DNA from: Glandiceps talaboti
Lineage: Eukaryota > Hemichordata > Enteropneusta > Spengelidae
Length of the DNA: 64,000 nucleotides
Reading direction: 5' to 3'
Assembly (NCBI RefSeq): GCF_964340395.1
Contig: NC_135562.1
Span: 20,592,626-20,656,625 of the forward strand
In this document: in pieces, positions 10,084 to 22,057 of the stretch
Layout: every line of letters starts with the position of its first letter
How positions within the stretch are numbered: position 1 is the stretch's first letter
Notes under the pieces: model-generated
Seen by the model: the letters and a program-made list of their open reading frames with translations, nothing else
Database searches by the model: none
What the model was told of the DNA's origin: nothing
Translations under genes and position numbers: made by a program

Positions 10084-11560
10084 AAGCATGCTAAGAAGGG
10101 GAAGTGGTTTTGTCCGTGTTGTTCAAAGAAAAGGACTGGAAAAAAATAGTGTCCTACACAGTAACACACCACTGTTGATGATGACTAAGTAAATAGATGA
10201 AACAATGAACACAGCAACAAGAACGATGAGTAGCAAATCATTAATATTAATGTACTAAATAAAACATTTACACACTGATATACTTGCATATTATTTGAAA
10301 TTACAGGAGACCAGTCAGGTGACCACTTTGTATATTTGAAATCCATGTTGTTCGAATTTGAACTTGCCACACTGAACAGTAGTGTGTACCTGCACAGGAC
10401 AATAATGTAATGAAGAAATGGAAAGTACTACAAAGAATGGGTTTTTTTTTAATTCTCAAACAGTTTAAAATAAATTTAGTACATTTGATTAGATATCTCC
10501 CCTTTGTTGTAAATATTTCATTAGTACATAAAAATTGTTCAATATCAGTTGTGTACAATTAATTTGAGTAGTATATTAAAGCTATACTAGTAATACCAGT
10601 ATATATTTATCATTTATAATTAAATGTAATTTGAGGTAAAATATGAACTTGCAATAAAATACTGACACTATTCAACATTGTTTTTACAATTCACTTGACA
10701 GTTGTTTGTTATTGCATGTACAGGATATTATTTGTAAGCAAACAGAATGAACATTATACAAGAAGTTACAAGTGACCAAAGCAAGTCACAATTTGAAACT
10801 TCATATATTGTTACAATGCACCCCACATTGACCTAGGATTACAAGTTAGGTGTTAATGGCAGTTGTCTGGCCTAGAACCATTGAGGAATAATCCTTTGTA
10901 ATCCCCCTGATAAGATAAACACTGATGTAAGACCTGGGGATTGAAACCCTTGCTTTTAATAATGATTACTGGTGTTTAATTAAGTTAATTAAAATCATTT
11001 GTAACAGATGTTGATCACATAATATTTAGTGTTTTAGTGCTCTGCAATTTATTGAGTGACTGACACTGACATGGTTTCCTTGTTTTTTATTTTGTTAACA
11101 AGAACAATACACATTCATATGACCACTTTGAAAGTTTTTAGCTTTATGTTTTAGTATACTATTAAATCTATTGAGACAGATATTGACATTTCATGTATAG
11201 CATGCCATGGGTATACAATGTAGAGGCTATGTGGATACAACATTTTAAAGAGTTTGTGAGAGTTCAAATATCCCACCATGTTAACAATGAAAAATGTCAC
11301 CAAATGATTGTTTTATTCTAAGCCTTCCAGTTGTTCTACATAAACAACAATTTTTTCACAATCTACTTTCAAATTGGGCAAGTTGCAAAATGAAATTCAA
11401 GTTGTATAGCCATTTTAAGGATTTTTAATGTACAATATATTGTACAGACTTGTTTTACATTGTTCAGAACAAACCTTTTGTACCAACATGTACCAACACT
11501 CAACTTATGTTGTAGCATAGCACTCACCCTAGAGTTTTAAAGACCAAAAAAATTGTTTCT
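10084..11560. other. No gene recognised
   Basis: AT-rich sequence. Overlapping reverse ORFs of 61-98 codons at 9876-10558 show no domain; part of one lies inside the MITE end. Nothing else is supported. Confidence 0.5.
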
Positions 11561-11566
11561 GGTCAA

Positions 11567-11780
11567 ATGGGGGGAGGGGGGGTTAGTAGTGTTTGTTCAT
11601 TGGTTTGTTGTCGTTTACTCATGTATCTACTCATTTGTCAGTTTATTTTGTTTGTTTACTTGTTTATTTTTGTTTATTTGTGTTTTGTTTGTTTATTTAC
11701 TTGTTTGATTGTATTTGTAAGCAAAACTGATGGGGTAGTAGTGTTTGTTTGTTTGTTTACTTGTTTGTATTTGTAAACAA
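11567..11780. repeat. GTTT-rich low-complexity tract
   Basis: Runs of GTTTGTTTACTTGTTTATTT and variants, with a G-rich start (GGGGGGAGGGGGGG-like, near 11569). Two related halves end with TTGTATTTGTAA (AGC or ACA) AAACT at about 11708 and 11766, which suggests a local duplication. The 69-codon ORF here is a product of low complexity. Confidence 0.6.
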
Positions 11781-12880
11781 AACTAACTGAGCCTGAGCTC
11801 CCTGTGGTCGTTCTAGCGAAAACAAAGTCTTATTTCAAGTGAACTGATTGAAGTGAATGCTAAACTTCATAATTTAATCGCTTTTGGAAATGTCTGAAAT
11901 TGATGTTGGACATACTACAAAATGTGGTTTATTGCAGTCTGCTGTGCAGAAATCTATACTGTTATCAAAGGTATGTGTCGAAATAGCAGATGTTGAGAGG
12001 ACCATTGATGGCCTGTTACCCCGACTTTGAATACGCCTGTCTCAAATGAAGTCACTATGTCTACAAAATTTGAATTGTGCTACTTTCTACATCAAAGGAT
12101 TAAATGACCTTTCATTGACATGGGACAAAGCTATGGATAATTTGTACAATTCTATGTATCATTCAAATACTTTGTTTCCCGGACCCCTGATTCCAACCTA
12201 TTTGATTTTGTTTGCAGAAGCTATCCGCGGTACCAATGCCATGTCAGTTTATTTAATATTTATTCATTTTAAAGCATATAGTTTGTCGGCCATATCATCT
12301 TCAGTTCGTGAAGTGTGTTGATGATAGTTGCGATCATTATACTACAAATCCAAGTCACGCGATCAACTTAGTACGCATTGGAGTCTCTAGATCTGTCGTT
12401 TATTAATGTTGTATGTCAAAGTGTCATGCAACGAAGTAATAAAGGTGAAAGCACAATATGTAGTTGTGGATGTACATATGTAAGAACGTGTTCAATTCAA
12501 AGTCTGATCAGGAGAGACATGACTTGCTAGTTCATCAAGCAGAAAGAAAAGCAGAAAGAAAGTCTAGAAAGTGAGGAAAGGATACACACTCAGACTCCCC
12601 GCAAGAATATAAGTATGGTTATGAGAAGTCCGACGGAGTACACATGGCAAATGCAGGCAGCATGCAGTATAGCGTTAATTCCCACTCGTTCTTGTCTTCA
12701 TCTTTGTAAATAGTGGAGTATTTGTCATATTGCAAGTAATGGTCATTGTCTTTGTTGTTTTCACATGGATTTTGTATAGAGCATTGTTCATTGTCAACTT
12801 GGAACAGGAAATACTTCTTTAAGAGGCTGAAATGTTGTATTAGCTTTTACAAGATTATCCTTGATTGGAAGCAAAAGTGT
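11781..12880. other. No gene recognised
   Basis: A 91-codon ORF (12046-12321) shows no recognisable domain. The rest is anonymous AT-rich sequence. Confidence 0.4.
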
Positions 12881-13260
12881 CTTATTTGTCTATCTGTCTG
12901 CCCATCTTTGAGAGACCAAAAGTCAAAAACCACAGACAACATTATTTTGATATTTGGTTGGGATGTTGATTTCAGTCTCTATTTAGGATAGTGGTCAAGA
13001 AAAACATTAAACATATCTACCTAGCAGCAAAACACACACATAGCAGCAGCCAAATTGTGTTGTATATTGCAAATATAACAGGAATGGGTACACAAATGAA
13101 TAAACTTTATTTGCAAAAAAGTATGAAAATATGCCAAGTAACACAACCCCCACCAACAGCAACAGTCGGATGTGTGTATAACATAAAAATGATAATTAAT
13201 TTTATTTTTAAAGAAAATGCACTACCCTGTATGTGTCTCTTTTCAATACTCAAAAGGGAA
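12880..13260 (+). repeat. Dispersed repeat shared with 41300-41580
   Basis: The sequence CCAAAAGTCAAAAACCACAG followed by TATTTTGATATTTGG, then a segment with ATGCCAA...CCC...AGCAACAGTC, is paralleled at 41345-41520 (AAAGTCAAAAACCACTAGCA...AGCAACAGTC). Order and spacing agree, so the two are copies of one non-coding family. Copies at 45480-45510 are cut short by a LINE fragment. Confidence 0.55.
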
Positions 13261-13319
13261 AAAAATGGATAAAATGACAACAAAGATGGTTAGAAAGATA
13301 AAATAAACATTACAAAGGG

Positions 13320-13519
13320 TTGTCAGGGTTCGATTAAATTTACCACGCTGTAAGTAAGAAGAGTGTTGTTCAGTTTGACTCTACCAAACAATGCAGGTTT
13401 TCCCCGGGTACTCCGGTTTCCTCTTACGTTAACACTGAACCCATGAGGGATGGCCCTCACTGGACTTCTTGGGAGACGAGTGTTTATATGCTTAAAGAAT
13501 TATCCAGTATAATTAAAGC

Positions 13520-13568
<49 letters not shown>

Positions 13569-13575
13569 TATTATT
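13320..13575 (+). repeat. Retroposon-like repeat ending in (ATT)n
   Basis: The phrase GCAGGTTTTCCCCGGGTACT then CCGGTTTCCTC is a very common piece of dispersed repeats in marine invertebrates (from memory). It is followed by an AT-rich stretch and a tail of TTATTATTATT at 13519-13575, a typical microsatellite end of LINE or SINE retroposons. No coding capacity was seen. Confidence 0.6.
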
Positions 13576-13680
13576 AAAATAAACAAAGCTAAAACAACCC
13601 ATAATGTAAAGTTATGATGTCCCCAAAATGATAAAATGGCGTAGTCTTTGTTCCAAGAAAATCACACTTGTTATTATTAC

Positions 13681-13995
13681 TTAAAAAAATATTAGTTTTA
13701 AGATCACATTAAGAGATTCAATAGTAATATCCAAATGAATGTTAAAAGGAAGCTGATTCCACAGAAAAGGAACCGCAATTGAAAATGCATTGAAACCATA
13801 TATTTGTAGTGATAAATTGTAGTTAGTGAAAATAGGGCAATTTTGAAGTTGATTCTCTGCTGAACAGGTCGCCAATGAAGATTGAATAAACAGGTGTGAT
13901 GTATATAATTAAATATATAATGTGTGTATACTTCACAAAGATAAATGACTTTGTTTGACAGGCAAGGGAATAAACAATGACAGATTACCTGCATT
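13681..13995 (-). mobile_element. LINE reverse transcriptase C-terminal remnant (reverse strand)
   Basis: Two overlapping reverse frames together show the usual end of a CR1/Jockey-like RT polyprotein: LHWRPVQQRINFKIA, then after a frameshift YGFNAFSIAVPFLWNQLPFN and a final ESLNVILKLIFF. In the family these match L-H-W-L-P-V-x-x-R-I-x-F-K and G-x-R-A-F-S-x-x-x-P-x-L-W-N-x-L-P. A stop or frameshift divides the two parts. The retroposon tail at 13519-13575 lies just downstream on this strand, so the (TTA)n could be this element's 3' tail read in reverse; its orientation argues it belongs to the plus-strand repeat instead. Confidence 0.75.
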
Positions 13996-14192
13996 CAACA
14001 ATGTATTTCTTGTAAAATTAAGTGAAAATTTTGTTTGATAGTTGTCAAATTGCCATTGTAGATTAGGAGAGTTCATTATTTCCGTCATGTGAAAATTGTA
14101 TTTTGTTAGCGAAAACACAAATAAAAATTGCAATTGCTCATCATTTGGGTTCTAAACTGTTTACTTCCATATCTTTGAAAGCATTCAACCAG

Positions 14193-14839
14193 GAACACTA
14201 TCAATATGGGTCAGTACTTAGACTTGTTCACTGATGGTGGTTATGACCTTGAGGGGATTTTATCCATAGAGGATGAAAAGTATCTCATAGGGACAGTGAA
14301 AATCCCATTGCCTGACCATGCGAGAAAAATTATGATGGCAATAAAAGCTGCAGAACCTAAGAATGGACCAAATAATGTCCCAAGCTGCAGTACACGAAAA
14401 AGAAGGCAAACAACATTGCTGTTCAAAGACAGAAACTTTCAGAAACTTTCAAGCGACAATGCTCCCACTGAACTGCCTTGGGACAAATATCTTATCCCAA
14501 ATGAACATTCCAAAAAAATCAAATATTTTAACAGCATAACCCCTGGCCTATTTCGATCAGCAGCTGCAGTAAAACAGACGCAATTCAGAGAGTATCTTCT
14601 ACAACAACAGAAGTGGAGATGGAGAATTACCACAAACCTCGAAAAACATATAAATACCCTAACCAAAAAAAATCTTATCGACAACCCGAAGTCTGGTATG
14701 TGTCAACTTATTGGTAAATATGCAAAGTATGATGGCAAATACAACTCTGAGGATGCAGAAAAATGTCAAACATGCATTGACACACTGAATAAGGCTACAG
14801 CAGCTATCATGAAAGACATTGATGAACTGAAGACTGCAC
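14193..14839 (+). CDS. SAM-like domain protein, internal or 5' exon
   Basis: The longest ORF in the window: 221 codons from ATG 14206, stopping at 14871 if unspliced. A donor at 14840 (GTAAGC) would end the exon earlier. Residues 4-47 fit the C-terminal two thirds of a SAM domain: YLDLFTDGGYDLEGILSIED, then a short loop and PLPDHARKIMMAIKAA, matching the helix-5 pattern G-H-R-x-K-I-x-x-A-I. The first SAM helix would lie on an upstream exon. The rest is Lys/Gln-rich and helical, with a basic KRRQTT patch near residue 65 and a Cys pair near the end (CQTCID). A possible acceptor AACCAG at 14187-14192 keeps the frame open into the ATG. SAM domains mediate protein or RNA binding; the role here is unknown. 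Intactness over 221 codons argues for recent or current function. Confidence 0.55.
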
Positions 14840-14879
14840 GTAAGCCACTATTAGCATTTGCATGTCCATGATTTCGTAT

Positions 14880-15190
14880 ATACAATACCAGTGCATGCAT
14901 CGATCCCCATTTAATTCCTGTCCCATCACCACTGTACATTTGGAATTGAAGAGTTTTGACCAAAAAGACATCATTTTATTTTAAACCTAATTTGTATAGT
15001 ACATGGAATCATTTGACAAAAAGTGACATGTTTACATCCAGCCAGTCATACCAATCATTTTGCTTTGAAAAAATTCCCATCAAGACAACATAAGTTACCC
15101 ATCAAATACCAAGTCAATTGGTCTGGTGCTTTGAGATACATGGAAGTTGTCAATAGACAGAAAGACAGTACTGCATCATGACTGTCTAAT
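14880..15190 (+). repeat. Dispersed non-coding repeat (copy 1; others 16490-16835, 20765-20850)
   Basis: Shares with 16490-16835 the ordered phrases ATATACAATACCAGTG, CCCCATTTAATTCCTG, TTTGGAATTGAAGAGTTTTG, CATCCAGCCAGTCATACCAA and GAAGTTGTCAATAGACAGA. The final part also occurs at 20775-20840. It lies inside what would be an intron of the SAM-like gene. No coding capacity. Confidence 0.75.
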
Positions 15191-15316
15191 AGAACACAGG
15201 ATTAGGAATTGTGATAAGTGAGAATATCCTTCATACGTACATTTGATCGTTGGTTTAGATGTGTGGTTAATTGAAATTAGTGAATGAAACCTTTGTCTTT
15301 GTGTGGTTGTTTTCAG

Positions 15317-15446
15317 GTTATTGAGATGGGCAAATCGGCTTGTAATGTCAGTGCTGAGTTCAAAGCTAAAATTACAAATCCACCAGAAGTTTCCTTGGGG
15401 ATGTTATGTGATTGCTGTGAAAAAGCGGCTTATGATGGCTGGCAAG
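15317..15446 (+). CDS. Candidate internal exon downstream of the SAM-like exon
   Basis: Acceptor GTTGTTTTCAG (ending 15316) and donor GTAGAA at 15447, with an alternative donor GTATAT at 15456, bound an exon open in phase 0. It encodes VIEMGKSACNVSAEFKAKIT, then PPEVSLGMLCDCCEKAAYDG and WQ. A CDCC cluster may bind metal. The upstream donor at 14840 is phase 1, so the two exons do not join directly; either an exon is missed or the gene is decaying. A further acceptor at 15797-15798 (TTGTTACAG) leads into stops within a few codons in every tested phase. Confidence 0.45.
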
Positions 15447-16145
15447 GTAGAAGAGGTATATTACTCGTATTAGTTATTTTAAATTGATATATGTGCTGTT
15501 ACAGTTAATATTAGTTTGAAGCCAGCAGTTAACTATTTGTATTACTATGTAAATCACTAGTTTAACTGAGACATGTAAAATTACAACATTTAATTATCTG
15601 CTCAGTACACGGTTACTCTATCTGTAAACAATGTTTACTCATTACAGGAAGCAAGTCTAAAGTATATGACTTTTAAATGACATCAAAACATTCTCTTTAC
15701 AATTTCATTTTACATGTAATGGAGTAGAGTAATTAATAACTGTGGAATGTGGTGGGGAGTTTTAATGATTTGTGATGTTTTGTTCTATTTTGTTACAGAT
15801 TTCTCATGAATATGAAACTAGTTATCAGTCTAGGAGAAGGAGTCTTTTTATAAGTGACGGAATATCTAGAGTTAAAATCAATTTGTGGGGAGAGAAATTA
15901 TGACTTGGATGTGAAGAATGGGGATACTGTATGAGTTGGACCTGGCTCAAAACATACATTTCTCCAACACTACCATACGTTAGTTCAGTTGTGCTAAGAC
16001 CCATCCCATGACCAAAGTAATAAGTGAAGTTATAGCCAACAGCATTAGTGTGGTAGCTTCAGATACTTTTCTAATGACAACATAAAGATATTACATATCA
16101 TTTCATTCATTTTAAGTAATTACAATGTCATACATTCTTTTTCAG

Positions 16146-16329
16146 GAAACTCCATGAAAGACTGCTGATGCCAACATATGTGTTTTCAGAGTATACAGCA
16201 AATACATTTGCCAATTCTGAAGTGTTAAATGAAGAGAAGACTATTTTGGAGATAGTTTGGTATGACCTGGCAAATGTGGGGGTAGACAAGTTTATTGAGA
16301 TCGCATACCAGGTGTACCCAACTATCAAG
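16146..16329 (+). CDS. Candidate internal exon, same orientation, product unknown
   Basis: Acceptor TTCTTTTTCAG (ending 16145) and donor GTACAT at 16330 bound 184 nt that is open in one frame. The peptide begins KLHERLLMPTYVFSEYTANT, then has EEKTILEIVWYDLANVGVDK and FIEIAYQVYPTIK, a mixed hydrophobic and charged pattern like a folded helical domain. The exon ends in phase 0 and the next candidate exon (17008) starts in phase 0. The antisense ORF over the same bases is a shadow. Not recognised; probably part of the SAM-like gene. Confidence 0.5.
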
Positions 16330-16489
16330 GTACATACAAAAAACCTTGCACTGGAAAGTGTTTCATCGTTAAAAGTGTTATTACACACAACACACACACA
16401 AGATGTGAAGATAAAATATTGTGACCAAAATAAGCATTTTTTTAACACTAAATTAGCATGTCAATGATAAGATCACTGTATGCTTACTA

Positions 16490-16835
16490 TTTCATATATA
16501 CAATACCAGTGGGTGCATCCCCATTTAATTCCTGCCCAATCACCACAGTATATTTGGAATTGAAGAGTTTTGACCAAAAAAGACATTTTATTTTAACCCT
16601 AATTTGTATAATGGAATCATCATGCCATGGTTAATTAATCTGCCAAGCGATAGTCGTCTGAGTTTTTTGACAAAAAGTGACATCCAGCCAGTCATACCAA
16701 TCATTTTACTTTGAAAAAATTTCCATCCAGACAACATAAGTAATCTACCCATCAAATACCAAGTCATTTGGTCTGGTGCTTGGAGATACATGGAAGTTGT
16801 CAATAGACAGAGAGACAGTACTGTATCATGACTGT
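16490..16835 (+). repeat. Dispersed non-coding repeat, copy 2
   Basis: Second copy of the repeat at 14880-15190, in the same orientation, with small indels (for example about 40 extra bases with CATGCCATGGTTAATTAATC near 16620). It again lies in an apparent intron. Confidence 0.75.
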
Positions 16836-17007
16836 CCAACTACAATATTATTGATCACAACAAAACTGAAAAGTTATGTTGTTATTTAAAATGGCAATCA
16901 TAACCAGACAGGTGTTTACTGAAATAGAAGTGACAATAAAAGATAAAAAATGTATACTTAGTATTGCATGACTGTTTACTAACTTATGTCCTATTGTTTT
17001 GTTGTAG

Positions 17008-17091
17008 TACTTCGCAGATATAATGACATACGACAGCTTTTTTTAAATATGTGGCAAAAACATAATTTGGCACACTGAGGACAATTTGGAT
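17008..17091 (+). pseudogene. Candidate exon with early stop
   Basis: Acceptor TTTTGTTGTAG (ending 17007) and donor GTAAGT at 17092. Phase 0, as required by the donor at 16330, gives YFADIMTYDSFF and then TAA inside a T-run (17038-17046). A length change in that T-run could have caused the stop, though a one-base shift also meets a stop soon after. It is either the true C-terminus or a broken exon. Confidence 0.35.
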
Positions 17092-17414
17092 GTAAGTATA
17101 TATGACCAATGTTGAAGGTACATGTATTTTGAAAGAATTGCATTACCTAATGTATAAAGGAAGTGTGAACTAAGGAATAGTATAAAGAATACCAACAATT
17201 TTATGTTCCTCATATTTCTCACATTATTAATTTCTCTATTAATCATTCTTTCTGGTTGAATGGTTATAGCTCTTAATGATCTATAACATATAGTGTGAGA
17301 TATTCATATAGTAAACTTGTCAATGTCGGCCCAACACAATTCATGCATTGGGGTACAAATGGACTTTTGTTTTTAACACTCATTTAGAAAAAAACATATT
17401 GTTTGTGGAATGAC

Positions 17415-17520
17415 ATGAAACTTTTCAGGCATCTCCAAGAAACGACTCTGGACAGACAGATGGACGAAACCCCAATCCATAAGTCCCCGTCCCGTCCAGA
17501 CTTCGTCCGGCAGTGACTAA
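17415..17520 (+). mobile_element. TAGTCCCC MITE-like family, 3' end
   Basis: Contains CAGGCATCTCCAAGAAACGA, GGACAGACAGATGGACGAAA, CCCAATCCATAAGTCCCCGT and an end CGGCAGTGACTAA. It matches the 3' part of the copies at 37890-37977 and 53225-53285. 5'-truncated. Confidence 0.65.
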
Positions 17521-20500
17521 AAAGAGGCAGTGGCCAGGGAGGACTGGAATTCCTCATACAAGAAAGTTGCCATGGAGCAACATGTTTGCAGATAAAGACA
17601 TACAATGTTTGATGTAAAAGAGTATATTGGCAAACATAACCAACAATATACACCACCATTCCGGACCTCACCACTTCAAATTTAAAGTGTATAGGGGAGA
17701 TGTAAACTTATACTACAAGGTAATGATATAAAACTTTACCATACATATTTGACAGTGATGGCTGTTAGAAAAAAGTAAACGACCTGCTTATGCAGGTGCA
17801 TGTAATGATAACGACCAAAGGAAGAAAAAATTGAAAATATAAAGAAAGGAAGAAAAAAAAACTCAAAGAATAGCCATCAGTGATCAATTCTGTCTAACAA
17901 ATGAAAAACAACAAAAATTGAAAGAGAAGAACTTCAACATATTGTAAAAAATTGAAAGAGAAAAACTTATTGTGGTATCAATTAACAATAAAAATGCATC
18001 TTGTATAACATCAAAAACATACATCAAATTATTTGCAGGATTGGATGTCGGGCAACACTTGGTCAGAAGTAACTGAGCCAATCATTGAATATTAAACTAT
18101 CCCACAGTCACCTCAACTTGTACAAATAGTACAATGAAACGTCTCAGAGCTGAAACTCGTCGATGTAATAAAAAGTGGCAATTGACTTTATCAAAGTGGA
18201 AAGGCAATTCAGTGTAACCAACCAATGTTTACAACATATATTTATTTGAAAAAAAACCCACTATGTAGTCAAAATAATAAAGACAAACTCAAAGACTGCA
18301 GATGATGCTGTATGTTCTAGAATGTTTTGAAAATTAGTTGTTGCTCTTGAAATTTTGTGAGGAATTAGCATTAGGGTAAAAAGGAATCTTTATGCAAAAT
18401 CAGTTGTGTTACCCATATGTAAATCATGTGATGTCAGTTTTTAATAATAAACTAAGGATAAAGATAATTATTACACAAGTCAAACAAGAGTTATTTAATG
18501 TGGAAAAATGTCTTTTCAGTTTTATTCAACCATAAATAATTTAAAACACACATACATGGCGTACCACATATTCCCTGTTGGGGGGGGGGGGGAGATAAAT
18601 TCAAAGTCTTTGAATGGGGTTCTACATTTTACAAGGAAGGAAGGAAAGGTGCTGTCCCTTTGTTAAGGAATGACATCAAGGGCTGATCAAAACACAGCAA
18701 TGACATCAAGGGCTGATCAACACACACACAGCAACGTTCTTGCAGTCAGATAAAATTTTCATTGCCTGAATTCTGAATATCTATGATTCTGATCAGTGGT
18801 ATACTATGGTGTCACAGCATTTAATGATTGAACTATATATGGTATACAGTCTAGTCAGCTGTCTATGCCATGGGTCTGGTGTCAGTGACCTGCACTGAGT
18901 GAGGGAATTCAAGTCACTGCTTTGGTATTTTTATCTGTGTTCAATATTATTTCTTATTTCATAATAATATCTCAAGTACATCACATTTTCATGTTATGTG
19001 ATTGGGTATATTTTTATATAATGTTTTGCATTCAACATTTTTGGCACAACTGAACTCAGGTTATATATCTGTATATGGATTTGTGGATGTGTATGTGTGT
19101 GTGCATGTGACAAACAACATGAAAAGTTGGCCTGTTTTCTTGAGCAGTTTTTTGTAACTCCCTTATTGAGTGGACTTGCAATTAAATAAAAATTAAATTA
19201 AAAAAGACTACATGAAGGCATTTGTCTGTAACAGAGCTGGTTAGTAGTTATATTTTCCACATTGTCCTTAGTCTAAGAGAATATCAGCATAATCATAATC
19301 AACAGCATCGAAATTGTCATTTATACTAACAAAATACTACCAAAATACAATAAAGTTGTGTTATTCAGCAACATGAACAAAATCAAAATTAAGGCACTGG
19401 TCCAATTGGCCCACCAGTTCACAAAATGAATGGGTCACCCCTTGCATGTACCGTAAATGTACAAGGTCAACTTGATGTTGCTGTGCAAGCATGAAATTGT
19501 AGGTGATGTACAATTTTAATAGTACAGTTATAAAATGACTCTCCAGAACCCAGTTTATAAAAATATCTTGTTTTCCTGGAGTACGCACTTCCCCTCAAGC
19601 TACAAAGGGCTTATAGACATCCCTGGGACCAATTCCACTTCATTATAAAGTCTGACTCACTTTACTGAGAAATTACTTTTAAGTTATGTTTTTTATACTA
19701 TCGGTAGCTCCTTGTAGAGAATATGAATTTTTTGATACATTGAATAGTTATACTTTTGTTCTCATTTAGTTTCAAACCACTGAGGATCAGTATTTCATGC
19801 TGAAAAATGAAATATTTTAATGTGGCAGCAAGTGAGATTTTCAGTGCCAAATTCAAAAACTGTGGCACTGCATATTTAATAAGCATTTGCCTCAATCCTT
19901 CTTCAATAACCTGTATACACCAAAATCATCCATAGCAACAAAAAGTCCATCCAGTACAGTTCCACAAACCCTGCTGAGGATAAAGACATTGAAGATGTCT
20001 CCTTTTCACCGTTGGTTGAACCACCAAAGAAGAACTACCATAAAGCACAAGAGATGAGAACAGACCAGTAGCATGAAATTCCATGAAGACTTAATATATG
20101 AACTCAAAAGACTTCAATGAATGGATGAATGCTAACAAGTCTGTAGGCACACATCAAGTGAGGCTTATGGTATTCAGTGAAATGAAACAAAACGAAGTGA
20201 AACGAAACGAAACGAAATGAAACATAACAGGTCAACTGTGAAAATGTTATGTATCATGCAACTATGGCTTTCAATTCCAATACCATTAGCCACCAAGTGA
20301 TGGTACGTCACTCAAACCACCAGCAACCTAACACACAGTGAGGGAATTGAGGCTTGAGTATGTCAGACAAATGAAGGAAGCAATTACAGAAGAGACCAGC
20401 AGCACTCCTCGCTCAGTCTTAAATTGCTCGGTAATATTAATTTAAAGTGATGTCGACGGCAGAGATTCATTTGATGCAGGCCATATCAATGGTTATGACA

Positions 20501-20764
20501 TTCAAATCATTGGTGGAAATCATCGCAGGACAGCTTTGTAACGAATCAAAATAATTCAAGAAGTGCCTGTTGTTCTCTATATTGGTATTCTCTATATTGC
20601 TAAACTACATTAAATTGAGCTTGAAGTGCTCATATGGCTGGATTTTAAATGTATAAAATAATGTTATCATGGCTTCCTATTTGAAAAATGTGTGTGAAAC
20701 AACATTGACAAAGTCTGTGTTTGTAACTCAGTAAATCATAAAAATACCAAGATTTTACAGTGTG
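17521..20764. other. No gene recognised; minor repeats
   Basis: Mostly anonymous AT-rich DNA. A run of 13 G lies at about 18580-18592. A direct duplication of CAATGACATCAAGGGCTGAT lies at about 18670-18720. A degraded SINE-like tail with TGCATGTG runs lies near 19045-19110. A GAAAC-type pentamer tract lies at 20183-20228. Reverse ORFs at 17384-17674, 17884-18081, 19361-19588 and 19698-19895 show no domain. Confidence 0.5.
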
Positions 20765-21050
20765 GTTGTTTTGAGTTTAAGTTGTCAACAGACAGAGAGA
20801 CGGTACTGCACAATGACTATTGCACAACTAAATATTTATCACAACATAATTGATAAGTTATGTTGTAATTAAAAATAACAATCATAACAGTACAGTTGTT
20901 TACTGTCAGATCAAACTATAAGTGACAACAAGTCATTGAGAATGACAGTCCCCACTATGATTGGGTTTCAAGTTAAGGAACAAGCAGTTTGTGTTGTTAT
21001 TTTCAAACCGGACAGACGGAACCCAATCCATGAGTCCCCGTCCCTGTCCT
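20765..21050 (+). mobile_element. Repeat fragment followed by a short TAGTCCCC-family copy
   Basis: 20775-20840 repeats the end of the 14880-15190 family (TTGTCAACAGACAGAGAGAC). From 20925, AAGTCATTGAGAATGACAGT then CCCCACTATGATTGGGTT is the family's 5' end; it passes quickly into CGGACAGACGGAACCCAATC and TCCCCGTCCCTGTCC. The internal region is about 40 bp, so this is a deletion derivative that keeps both end regions. Confidence 0.65.
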
Positions 21051-21057
21051 GGACTTT

Positions 21058-22045
21058 GGGCTTGACCTAGTTGACAGAGCATCACTTTGGAAAAAAACTT
21101 ATTAGCCATGGCATTAATGGTTAAGTTATGAATGTTATCTATAATATGTATGCAAATGCCAAATCTTGTGTCACAAATTGTGGTAATATTTCAGAATTGT
21201 TTATGTGTAATATTGGTGTAAGACAGGGTGAAAACCTCTCCCCCCTTTTATTTGCGATTTACCTGAATGATTTTAAATATTTAGTACATTGTAGAAGCTA
21301 TAGAGGGTTAGGCATTAAGCAAATGATTTCAGTACATTTCTAAGTGATGATGATGTTGAAGTGTTTTTACGTTTTTATGCGCTCCTGTATGCTGATGACA
21401 CTATATTGTTCTTGCAGAAACAGAGGAGTTCTTGCAAAATGCACTCAATGCAGTTCACACTTATTGTCAAAATTGGCACCTAACTGTTAATACTAGTAAA
21501 ACCAAAGTGGTACTTTTCTCTAAAGGCAAAGTAAAGAAACATAAAATTTTTACTTTTGGTCATGAAAAAATTGAAGTTTGCAGTGAATATGTATACTTGG
21601 GTATGACGTTTAATTTCAATGGTAAATTCACAAAGGCTATTAACAAACAAGTAACTCAAGCTAGACGTACAATGTTTAGCTGTAAGGTGTATGGAGAACT
21701 CGGCAGATCGAACTTAGATTGTATTGTAGAGAAAAGAATGATACATTTCTGGATACACCTCATTAATACCAAGGAATGTAAGCTTTCAAGCACTATGTTT
21801 AGGTTGCTTAAGTCTATGCATGATCAGGAAATTTTGAAATCAGCTTGGATTGTGAAAATCAAAAGTATTACCGACAGATGTGGTTTCTCAAATATTTGGC
21901 ATGATTATAAGGATGTGAATACTAATTGGCTAAAACATAGCCTTGCATTGCAGATAAAAGATATAAACCTACAGAACTGGCAAAGTGAGGTCCATTCTAA
22001 ATATAAATAATGCAATAATTATCGGATTTTTAAAAATTATCTATT
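21058..22045 (+). mobile_element. LINE reverse transcriptase remnant (long)
   Basis: Starts with VDRASLWKKL, a typical RT palm lead-in, then IGVRQGENLSPLLFAIYLND (the Q-G-x-x-L-S-P-x-L-F motif; ORF 21128-21343). The YADD box lies at 21388-21399 in a second frame. The third segment (21432-22010, 192 codons) covers the post-catalytic region with TSKTKVVLFSKGK, the YLGMTFNFNGKF motif and a helical tail. Two frame changes (about 21340 and 21415) and the stop at 22008-22010 disable it; homology appears to go on as CNNYRIFKN to about 22045. No endonuclease domain or 3' tail. The type is I/Nimb-like or CR1-like; clade not decided. Confidence 0.85.
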
Positions 22046-22057
22046 ATTTGATAATTT

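Noticed and set aside
9876-10172. 98-codon reverse ORF
   Set aside because: Crosses the end of the TAGTCCCC element and has no domain.
11567-11776. 69-codon hydrophobic ORF resembling a membrane peptide
   Set aside because: Hydrophobicity comes from a GTTT-rich simple repeat.
14241-14963. Three reverse ORFs opposite the SAM-like ORF
   Set aside because: Shadows of the 221-codon plus-strand frame, no domain.
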